Assembly (NCBI GenBank): GCA_002701765.1
Contig: NZXB01000024.1
Span: 15,593 to 22,646, forward strand
DNA length: 7,054 bases
Origin: Porticoccaceae bacterium
GTDB taxonomy: Bacteria; Pseudomonadota; Gammaproteobacteria; Pseudomonadales; Porticoccaceae
Reading direction: 5' to 3'
Both the position numbers and the translations under genes were made by a program. The notes below the pieces were generated by a model that ran no database searches, was not told the DNA's origin, and saw nothing but the letters and a program-made list of their open reading frames with translations. Positions 1-4,978 of this stretch are shown here, in pieces. Each line of letters opens with the position of its first letter. Within the stretch, counting starts at the first letter, position 1.

Positions 1-138
1 GAGGGTGATCGCAATAATCCGCACTGGATGTTCTGTGATTACAAGGATACCTACAGAAAAGTTGCCGGCGCTTGGTTGTTTTCAAGAGTGATTGTAAATG
101 TGACGCACACATTTGCTCATACCGAGGGATGGGCATAA
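1..138 (+). CDS. SnoaL/NTF2-like domain protein, 3' end only
   Basis: Frame 1 is open from the window edge to a TAA at 136-138, giving the last 45 residues of a protein. The fragment has the pattern typical of the C-terminal strands of SnoaL-like (nuclear transport factor 2 fold) proteins: a Tyr-Lys-Asp-Thr-Tyr stretch (residues 14-18), then a Gly-Ala-Trp-Leu-Phe-Ser-Arg turn and strand (23-29), matching the family's usual 'Y.D.Y...dG.W.i..R' ending. Proteins of this fold are small cone-shaped barrels that act as isomerases, hydratases or dehydratases on polyketides, steroids and ring compounds, or have no known catalysis. The next gene starts 23 nt downstream on the same strand, so co-transcription is likely. 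The N-terminal part and any catalytic residues lie outside the window, so substrate and reaction cannot be given. The family call rests on a short fragment. Confidence 0.62.
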   Translation, partial: EGDRNNPHWMFCDYKDTYRKVAGAWLFSRVIVNVTHTFAHTEGWA

Positions 139-144
139 GCTAAT

Positions 145-153
145 AAGGGGAGG
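145..153 (+). promoter_or_regulatory. Shine-Dalgarno of the GlcG/HbpS-like gene
   Basis: The purine run AAGGGGAGG ends 8 nt before the ATG at 162. It is one of the strongest ribosome binding sites in the window and supports the long start that includes the signal-like N-terminus, rather than the internal ATG at 276. Confidence 0.7.
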
Positions 154-161
154 CTTACTTC

Positions 162-668
162 ATGAATGGACCAAAAATTATTCATCCATGCAGCAGAAAG
201 GCTGTTTCTGTTTTTTTTGCGGCTTGCTCAATCATTGTCACCTCTTATGCCATATCCCTTGATGGTTTGCATAGCATGAATTCAGTTTTTTCCAAAAATA
301 TTGTTGGTGGATGTGAGGAATTTGCACGGGAGAATGACAAAAATCTGGCTATTGCCGTAGTAGATTCAGGTGGGCACCTTCTGGCGTTTAGTCGAATGGA
401 TAGTGTTCCCCCGGGAGTTGGCAAGATCGCCTTGTGGAAAGCGACTTCAGCAGCCTTGTATGGTATGCCCACCAAAACATTCCAGAATCTAGCCGAGGAA
501 GATCAGTTTATGTTTCACTTGCCGAACGCTGCGCCTGTGGGCGGCGGTGAACCAGTATTGCTCGCGGATGGACAGGTGTCTGGTGGCGTAGGTGTTTCAG
601 GGGCGTCAGCGGAACTAGATGCGGAGTGCGCCAGAGCAGGGCTAGCCCATGCCCTTGCAAACAAATAA
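162..668 (+). CDS. GlcG/HbpS-family (DUF336) heme-binding-like protein, probably exported
   Basis: The 168-residue product carries the hallmarks of the GlcG/HbpS (DUF336) family: Ala-Val-Val-Asp-Ser-Gly-Gly-His (65-72) followed by Leu-Leu-Ala-Phe-Ser-Arg-Met-Asp (73-80), a Lys-Ala-Thr-Ser-Ala-Ala helix (93-98), Gly-Gly-Gly-Glu-Pro-Val (127-132) and Gly-Gly-Val-Gly-Val-Ser-Gly-Ala-Ser (141-149). The domain fills residues 41-168. Some members bind heme (Streptomyces HbpS); others sit in catabolic operons (glc locus) with no settled activity. Residues 1-30 look like a Sec signal peptide: basic Arg12-Lys13, a hydrophobic stretch at 14-27 and a Ser-Tyr-Ala site suggesting cleavage after Ala30, so the mature protein would be periplasmic. 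It lies 23 nt after the SnoaL-like gene and 59 nt before the IclR gene. Whether this copy binds heme, flavin or a pathway metabolite is not visible. Family call firm; export likely; function open. Confidence 0.85.
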   Translation: MNGPKIIHPCSRKAVSVFFAACSIIVTSYAISLDGLHSMNSVFSKNIVGGCEEFARENDKNLAIAVVDSGGHLLAFSRMDSVPPGVGKIALWKATSAALYGMPTKTFQNLAEEDQFMFHLPNAAPVGGGEPVLLADGQVSGGVGVSGASAELDAECARAGLAHALANK

Positions 669-727
669 TGAGTTGTTCGGGCGCTTTTCTCTCAGTGAAG
701 TTATTCTGTTTGGTTGGGTAAGCGAAA

Positions 728-1507
728 ATGACGGGCGCTAAAAATACAAAATCGGAAAAAACTGTTGGTGCACTGGTAGCGGGACTCAAGGTTCTCAGAT
801 ACATGTCAAAAGTTGAAGAACCAGTGGGCGTCAGCAGGGTGGCCAGAGATCTCTCGATAAGTCCCAGCACCTGTTTTAGTCTGCTTAGAACGCTTGTCTC
901 GGAAGAGTTGCTCAATTTCAATGAAGAGCGAAAAACGTATACCCTAAGTACCGGCCTTTTTGAGTTAGCTAAAGGAGCTCTGGACCAGGATCATTCCCTG
1001 CGAGTGATCCGAGGAGAAATGAGAAGACTGTCCCTAGATCACCGCGTGACTGTTATGTTGTTCAGGCGTTTAGGGGCTGATAGGGTTTTCCTTGCAGAAA
1101 GAATTGACGCTGATGCAGCGCTCAGGGTTCACATGTCTGTTGGCCAAAGGCTTCCTATGTATATCGCTGCTCTGGGTCGCTGCTTTGCAGCATTTGGTCA
1201 AATAGATCGGGAGGTTCTTCGAGAAAGATTCAAAGAACTACGTTGGGAATCCCCCCCACCATTCAAAGAGTTCTGGGCAGACGTTAAGAACGTCGAGAAA
1301 CAGGGATATGCAGTTGATCGTGATCATTTTACGAAAGGGATAACCACCGCCGCTGCACCGATATTAGCTGCAAACAATTTCCCGCTAATGGTGGTGAGTG
1401 CTGTCGGATTCAGTGGTCAGTTTGATGACCAAAAGCTGAAAGCTTTGGGGCAAGACCTGCGAAACGCCTCTGAGGTGGTCGGTGAATGGCTTGGGCGTGA
1501 AAGTTGA
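728..1507 (+). CDS. IclR-family transcriptional regulator
   Basis: This 259-residue protein matches the usual IclR length and layout. An N-terminal winged helix-turn-helix occupies about residues 12-74; the recognition helix is around 45-57 (Ser-Pro-Ser-Thr-Cys-Phe-Ser-Leu-Leu-Arg), matching the family's 'sTv.RlL.tL' pattern, and the wing ends at Tyr-Thr-Leu-Ser-Thr-Gly. The C-terminal effector-binding domain spans about 88-257, with the typical Gly-Tyr-Ala-Val-Asp-Arg-Asp segment followed by Lys-Gly-Ile-Thr-Thr-Ala-Ala-Ala-Pro-Ile. IclR proteins bind palindromes as dimers or tetramers and commonly respond to aromatic or other carbon-source intermediates. The ATG at 728 is preceded only by a weak GGGTAAG-like Shine-Dalgarno (716-722), so translation may be modest; a later ATG at 803 would cut into the DNA-binding domain. 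The gene sits between the DUF336 and cyclase genes on the same strand, so it probably controls this unit, itself included. Effector unknown. A run of seven C (1251-1257) lies in the coding sequence. Confidence 0.92.
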   Translation: MTGAKNTKSEKTVGALVAGLKVLRYMSKVEEPVGVSRVARDLSISPSTCFSLLRTLVSEELLNFNEERKTYTLSTGLFELAKGALDQDHSLRVIRGEMRRLSLDHRVTVMLFRRLGADRVFLAERIDADAALRVHMSVGQRLPMYIAALGRCFAAFGQIDREVLRERFKELRWESPPPFKEFWADVKNVEKQGYAVDRDHFTKGITTAAAPILAANNFPLMVVSAVGFSGQFDDQKLKALGQDLRNASEVVGEWLGRES

Positions 1508-1517
1508 ATAATTAATT

Positions 1518-1524
1518 AAAAAGG
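1518..1524 (+). promoter_or_regulatory. Shine-Dalgarno that decides the cyclase-family start
   Basis: AAAAAGG ends 2 nt before a TTG at 1527, 5 nt before an ATG at 1530 and 8 nt before an ATG at 1533. The TTG is too close for normal initiation, so the ATG at 1530 or 1533 is the credible start. Confidence 0.55.
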
Positions 1525-1529
1525 CGTTG

Positions 1530-2474
1530 ATGATGTGTAAGTATGAATTAAACGACGAACACGTTAGAGACATTTATAAATCTATATGTAATTGGAACAG
1601 ATGGGGCTCTAAGGACCAATTAGGCACACTGAATTACATTAACTCGGATAAAGTTTATTCAGCGAGAGGCCTGATTGGCGAAGGTAAGTTGGTTGGATGT
1701 GGAAGGATTGTAGATACTGTTCCTTCGCCTATGAATAACATTCCAGCGCAGCACCATATGGTCGCGGCCGGTGACTTGGCCGTGAGTGAAGGATCCAGTG
1801 TTGCATATGACTTTATAGGCATCTTTCCACATGGGCAAGCCCAAAGCCACATAGATGCGTTATGTCATATAGCCGATGCTGGGTTACTCTATAACCGGTA
1901 TCCTGCCGCGGCAGTGACTTCTGCAGGGGCAAACAAATTGGACATAAAATTAATGTCAGATGGCATTGCGTCTCGCGGGGTATTCCTCGATATTGCTGCC
2001 GCTAGGAATGTGCCATTCGTAAATCCAGAGGAACCTATTACGCCTGATGATTTGGATTTGGCGGAAAAACTTGCTGGTGTTCAAGTCAAAGAGGGCGATA
2101 TTGTGATCTACAGGACTGGTCGTCATGAGCGAAGAGATAAACTCGGACCGAATTGCGAGAGACTCGAGGATGGTCGTGGGTTACTTCCGGGGTTATATCC
2201 GGACAGCTTAATTTGGTTGCACGAGCGTAAGGTGGCGATGATAGGATCGGATTGTGCTCATGACGTCCTGCCAGCTCCGTTCCTTAATGAGAGAATACCG
2301 ATACACGTGGGGACTGAGGTATACATGGGGTTGCCTCTTTTGCATAATTTAGATCTCGCTCAACTCGCCACTGAGTGCAGCGCTCGGGGTATCAGCGAGT
2401 TCTTTTTTATTATTGCACCCCTGCCAATCCAGGGCGGTACAGCGTCTCCAGTAAATCCCATAGCGATCTTTTAG
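1530..2474 (+). CDS. Cyclase-family (kynurenine-formamidase-like) metal-dependent hydrolase
   Basis: The roughly 314-residue product belongs to the cyclase family (PF04199-type), whose members include kynurenine formamidase, isatin hydrolase and many uncharacterised hydrolases in catabolic operons. Numbering from the ATG at 1530: an N-terminal Trp-Gly-Ser-Lys-Asp-Gln-Leu-Gly-Thr-Leu-Asn (25-35), the metal-site region Ser-His-Ile-Asp-Ala-Leu-Cys-His (106-113) with His101 five residues further back, Gly-Val-Phe-Leu-Asp-Ile-Ala (150-156), Gly-Ser-Asp-Cys-Ala-His-Asp (239-245), and a Pro-Leu-Leu-His-Asn-Leu-Asp-Leu segment followed by an Ala-Pro-Leu-Pro-Ile-Gln-Gly-Gly-Thr-Ala-Ser-Pro-Val-Asn-Pro end. 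His107, Asp109 and His113 are the probable metal ligands. Members hydrolyse amide, lactone or lactam bonds using Zn or Mn. It starts 22 nt after the IclR gene and is followed by a LysR gene, so two regulators flank it. No signal peptide is seen, so it is cytoplasmic. It could open a ring product made by a nearby oxygenase, which is inference. The exact start (1530 or 1533) is uncertain by one residue. Confidence 0.88.
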   Translation: MMCKYELNDEHVRDIYKSICNWNRWGSKDQLGTLNYINSDKVYSARGLIGEGKLVGCGRIVDTVPSPMNNIPAQHHMVAAGDLAVSEGSSVAYDFIGIFPHGQAQSHIDALCHIADAGLLYNRYPAAAVTSAGANKLDIKLMSDGIASRGVFLDIAAARNVPFVNPEEPITPDDLDLAEKLAGVQVKEGDIVIYRTGRHERRDKLGPNCERLEDGRGLLPGLYPDSLIWLHERKVAMIGSDCAHDVLPAPFLNERIPIHVGTEVYMGLPLLHNLDLAQLATECSARGISEFFFIIAPLPIQGGTASPVNPIAIF

Positions 2475-2526
2475 GTGGGTTAGATTTAGGACAGCAGTAT
2501 TCGTAAGCCGGATTGCACTTAATGTT

Positions 2527-2531
2527 GGAGG
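2527..2531 (+). promoter_or_regulatory. Shine-Dalgarno supporting the TTG start of the LysR gene
   Basis: GGAGG sits 7 nt before a TTG at 2539. The only nearby ATG, at 2522, is out of frame and runs into a TGA after six codons, so this site fixes the unusual TTG as the start. Confidence 0.65.
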
Positions 2532-2538
2532 CGGAGAT

Positions 2539-3435
2539 TTGAAGGACTTTAATTGGGAGAGCTTGAGATTTTTTTTGGCTTTGGTTCGTTGCTCAACGCC
2601 AAGTGCAGCTGCTTCTTTGCTTCACGTCGATCATAATACTGTGCGCAGACGAGTGGCAATCCTTGAACAAGAACTTGATACCAAATTGCTTGTTAAACGC
2701 GATGATGAATATTGTCTTACACGTGAGGGTGCGGTGTTAATGGAGGCGGCAGAAAAAATAGAAAGTTTGGCGTCATTCGCTTCCAAGGAAATTGCAGGGA
2801 AAGATTTTGAAGTTTCCGGGACCGTCAGAGTGGCGGCACCAGACGGCTTGGCCACGTTTTTTTTGGCCCCAAGATTACCCTTGATTAGGCAAACCTTCCC
2901 AAAACTAAACATTGAGCTCTCTGTGCCGAGCCGCCACTCAAGGCTCTCAAAGCGTGAGGCCGATATTGCCCTTGCCATCACTCGGCCAGACGACAAAAAA
3001 GTCGTAGCTAAAAAGTTAACAGAGGTGACTCTGCGGCTGTTTGCATCGGAGAAGTATCTTTCATTTGCCAAGCCGATCCAGAATGCCGCAGATCTTGCCG
3101 CACATAATTTTGTTAGTGGGGTGGATGATTTCGATTTTGGTCCAGTGCTTAACAATATTCTCTCAAAACTGGAATCTGGTTTTGAGCCCACTATCGCATG
3201 TTCGAGCATCATAGCTCAGCTTAAGGCAACTGCATCAGGCGGTGGGCTATGTTGTCTGGCAAATTTTATAGCTGAGACTGAAGATAGCTTAGAGTGCATT
3301 CTTCCTGAGAAAATTAACTTCAAACGAGAGATCTGGATGGTCACCCATAGAGATTTGGTGAATTTAGGAAGAGTCCAGGCAGTTCAACAATTTATCGAGA
3401 ATCAATTTGCCGAATCGAAGGCACTATTTATGTGA
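2539..3435 (+). CDS. LysR-type transcriptional regulator (TTG start)
   Basis: The 298-residue product has the length and architecture of a LysR-type regulator. The N-terminal helix-turn-helix (about residues 6-64) shows Leu-Arg-Phe-Phe-Leu-Ala-Leu-Val-Arg, then Ser-Ala-Ala-Ala-Ser-Leu-Leu-His (22-29), the recognition helix Asn-Thr-Val-Arg-Arg-Arg-Val-Ala-Ile-Leu-Glu (33-43) and Leu-Thr-Arg-Glu-Gly-Ala (60-65). A linker helix follows, then a periplasmic-binding-protein-like co-inducer domain from about residue 93 (Gly-Thr-Val-Arg-Val-Ala-Ala-Pro) to the end, including the Arg-Glu-Ala-Asp-Ile-Ala-Leu-Ala strand. Initiation at TTG is supported by GGAGG 7 nt upstream; no in-frame ATG gives a complete DNA-binding domain. 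It follows the cyclase gene by 64 nt on the same strand and converges with an LLM gene whose stop lies 17 nt further on. LysR regulators usually control an adjacent divergent gene, but no divergent gene is next to this one, so its target may be this unit or the LLM spacer at 4746-4978. Two eight-T runs (2569-2576, 2857-2864) lie in the coding sequence. Confidence 0.92.
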   Translation: MKDFNWESLRFFLALVRCSTPSAAASLLHVDHNTVRRRVAILEQELDTKLLVKRDDEYCLTREGAVLMEAAEKIESLASFASKEIAGKDFEVSGTVRVAAPDGLATFFLAPRLPLIRQTFPKLNIELSVPSRHSRLSKREADIALAITRPDDKKVVAKKLTEVTLRLFASEKYLSFAKPIQNAADLAAHNFVSGVDDFDFGPVLNNILSKLESGFEPTIACSSIIAQLKATASGGGLCCLANFIAETEDSLECILPEKINFKREIWMVTHRDLVNLGRVQAVQQFIENQFAESKALFM

Positions 3436-3452
3436 GGATGGAGTAGACAACA

Positions 3453-4745
3453 TCAACCGGAAGCCGCCTTCTGAATTGATCCTAGAACTGGTGCTGTTTC
3501 TTCTTTAGAATACTTCGCTATGTAATTTACAGCGGTAATATCTGCGATTTCATCATCAGGCACATGTGTCACCTTTGGACCGCCTATTCTATCAAAAGCG
3601 GCTTCAACATAAGGTTCTAACTCTTCCGCCTTCTTTCGAGTCCGTATTTCGTCCCTCTCTTTAAATTCCGGCATAATTTCGCTAGCAAATAGCTCAATAG
3701 ATTCGCAGATATGTTCATGCTTGTTATCCCCCATTTGCATAATGAAGGTAACTTCGTCAACCCCCGCGCCTTCCAAGTCCTCTAGTCGCTTTCGTACCTG
3801 ATCCACCGAGCCAATACCGCTGCGGCTCGTTGCAAATTGGCGCTGAACAAACTCGTCGTTCTCAGTTTTCAGCAATTCTGCCCTCTCGGTTTGAAATCGT
3901 TGCCAGAGATTCTCTCGGCCTGGTTTATGTGCCCCTCCCCTGTAATAGTGGTTCAGAGACCACTGAAAGAAACGAAGACCGTCTAGAAAGCGGTCACACG
4001 CAACTTGTTCGTTTTTGTGGACGCCAAAACCTGTAAACAAGTTAAAGTTCGGATTTACTGCATGCGCTAATGGACGACACTCTGTTTTGAACAGTGCATA
4101 ATAATCGTCAATCCATTCTTTGGCTTCGGATGCCGAGAGAAATGAGAAGCACATCGCTCCCATGCCATGCTTACCTGCCTGATAAATAGTGGGCCTAGCG
4201 GAGCAGGCCAACCAGAAGGGCGGATGTGGCTTTTGCATGGGCTTAGGGATGACATTTCGAGCTGGCATCGAAAAGTACTTGCCCTCAAAGCCTGGGAATG
4301 GCTCCATTGCCATCATGTTGGCTATTTGCTCTATCGCCTCGTATGCCATATCGTGTTTCTGATCATTCTGTATATTAAAGGCTGCTAATTCGACCTCAGA
4401 GCCAGAGCTGCCGAATCCCATGTCAACTCGGCCATCTGAAACAAGATCTAGCGTTCCCGCCATCTCAGCGGTTCTGGCAGGGTGGTTGTATTTAGGAGGG
4501 GCATGCCTAACTCCATGTCCTAGCCTAATGTTCTTGGTTTTTGCCGCTGCGTGAGCAAGTAGCACCTCGGGAGCGGTGGCGTGGCAATATTCTTCCATAA
4601 AATGATGTTCAGTCACCCAAACATGATCTAGCCCAAGTTTATCGGCGAGCACCACCTGTTCCATCATTTCATCGAGTTTTTTCTTTTCGGCTCCCCCGTC
4701 CCAGGGTTTTGGGGTGGTTAACTCAAAAAACAAACCGAATTTCAT
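3453..4745 (-). CDS. LLM-class flavin-dependent oxidoreductase, luciferase-like, with C-terminal tail
   Basis: The 430-residue product is a bacterial-luciferase-like monooxygenase (LLM superfamily, PF00296-type TIM barrel). Visible hallmarks are the N-terminal strand Met-Lys-Phe-Gly-Leu-Phe-Phe-Glu, the Val-Trp-Val-Thr-Glu-His-His-Phe motif (42-49) typical of FMN-using luciferase relatives, Leu-Asp-Leu-Val-Ser-Asp-Gly-Arg-Val-Asp-Met-Gly-Phe-Gly (99-112) and Pro-Pro-Phe-Trp-Leu-Ala-Cys-Ser in the barrel's second half. Family members use reduced FMN from a partner reductase and O2 to hydroxylate or insert oxygen into aldehydes, ketones, sulfonates or ring compounds. Residues about 366-430 are a charged tail beyond the usual barrel (family typically about 330-380 aa). 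GGAGG at 4751-4755, read on the minus strand, is 5 nt before the ATG. The gene is convergent with the LysR gene and divergent from the second LLM gene; it appears monocistronic. No flavin reductase gene is in the window. Substrate unknown; subfamily confidence is moderate. Confidence 0.9.
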   Translation of the reverse strand: MKFGLFFELTTPKPWDGGAEKKKLDEMMEQVVLADKLGLDHVWVTEHHFMEEYCHATAPEVLLAHAAAKTKNIRLGHGVRHAPPKYNHPARTAEMAGTLDLVSDGRVDMGFGSSGSEVELAAFNIQNDQKHDMAYEAIEQIANMMAMEPFPGFEGKYFSMPARNVIPKPMQKPHPPFWLACSARPTIYQAGKHGMGAMCFSFLSASEAKEWIDDYYALFKTECRPLAHAVNPNFNLFTGFGVHKNEQVACDRFLDGLRFFQWSLNHYYRGGAHKPGRENLWQRFQTERAELLKTENDEFVQRQFATSRSGIGSVDQVRKRLEDLEGAGVDEVTFIMQMGDNKHEHICESIELFASEIMPEFKERDEIRTRKKAEELEPYVEAAFDRIGGPKVTHVPDDEIADITAVNYIAKYSKEETAPVLGSIQKAASG

Positions 4746-4796
4746 ATTGACCTCCAGTTCTTTGCCGGTTAGAGCGTAGCTATTTAATGGCGTCTG

Positions 4797-4818
4797 TGAT
4801 AGTTAAAGGAATCTATCA
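4797..4818. repeat. Inverted repeat TGATAG-N10-CTATCA, possible operator
   Basis: Perfect 6-bp arms (4797-4802 and 4813-4818) flank a 10-bp spacer. An overlapping AGTTA/TAACT pair (4801-4805 and 4821-4825) adds a second dyad. The site lies about 52-73 bp upstream of the minus-strand LLM start, a position suited to control of that gene. Short arms in AT-rich DNA can arise by chance. Confidence 0.35.
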
Positions 4819-4871
4819 GCTAACTGCTTGCTGAGTAAAGATAATATTTGCTAAATCAAATTTTAATAATC

Positions 4872-4887
4872 TGACGCATTTGCGTTA
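4872..4887. promoter_or_regulatory. Operator-like palindrome TGACGCATTTGCGTTA
   Basis: ACGCA-TT-TGCGT is a perfect 12-bp palindrome at 4874-4885; the flanking bases at 4872 and 4887 also pair, with one mismatch between them (4873/4886). It is the most GC-rich symmetric element in an otherwise AT-rich spacer and lies just upstream of the predicted -35 at 4895. That is a typical place for an activator or repressor dimer. IclR and LysR regulators encoded in this window are candidate binders; the assignment is inference. Confidence 0.5.
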
Positions 4888-4894
4888 TAGCTTG

Positions 4895-4922
4895 TTGAAA
4901 TGCATTATCTGTCGAATAACAT
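4895..4922 (+). promoter_or_regulatory. Predicted sigma70-type promoter for the F420-type LLM gene
   Basis: TTGAAA (4895-4900, five of six matches to TTGACA) and TAACAT (4917-4922, four of six matches to TATAAT) are separated by 16 bp. Transcription would start near 4929, leaving a leader of about 50 nt before the ATG at 4979. It was found by eye; similar matches are common in AT-rich DNA. Confidence 0.4.
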
Positions 4923-4978
4923 AGACATTCGATCAACCCTATTCCCATCGGGTATAGAAATCTGTAAAGGATAGAAAG

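Larger units (their letters stand above)
4746..4978. promoter_or_regulatory. Divergent regulatory region between the two LLM oxidoreductase genes
   Basis: This AT-rich 233-bp spacer separates two divergently transcribed oxidoreductase genes and must hold the promoters of both. It contains a perfect 12-bp palindrome (4874-4885), a TGATAG/CTATCA inverted repeat (4797-4818), an ATTTG/CAAAT dyad (4846-4850 and 4857-4861), an AATGCATT palindrome (4899-4906) and a reasonable plus-strand sigma70 promoter (4895-4922). I found no convincing -35/-10 pair for the minus-strand gene. No open reading frame of credible coding character is seen in it. Confidence 0.65.

Noticed and set aside
101..116. TGACGCA followed by CATTTGC as a copy of the LLM-spacer operator
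   Set aside because: Only one arm is present, and it lies in the conserved C-terminal coding part of the SnoaL-like gene, so resemblance by chance is likely.
508..921. 137-codon minus-strand frame spanning the DUF336/IclR junction
   Set aside because: It is antisense to two well-supported genes, and its sequence has no family resemblance.
1527..1529. TTG at 1527 as the start of the cyclase-family gene
   Set aside because: It is only 2 nt from the Shine-Dalgarno, whereas ATG codons 3 and 6 nt further on have workable spacing.
2631..3212. 193-codon minus-strand open frame opposite the LysR gene
   Set aside because: The composition is a Ser/Ala-rich shadow of the regulator frame, with no domain and no credible context.
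3436..3452. Possible bidirectional terminator between the LysR and LLM genes
   Set aside because: The 17-nt gap contains no inverted repeat or T-tract that I can see.
4846..4861. ATTTG-N6-CAAAT dyad as a LysR box
   Set aside because: The even-length symmetry does not fit the usual T-N11-A arrangement, and such dyads are common in AT-rich DNA. It is mentioned only as part of the spacer.
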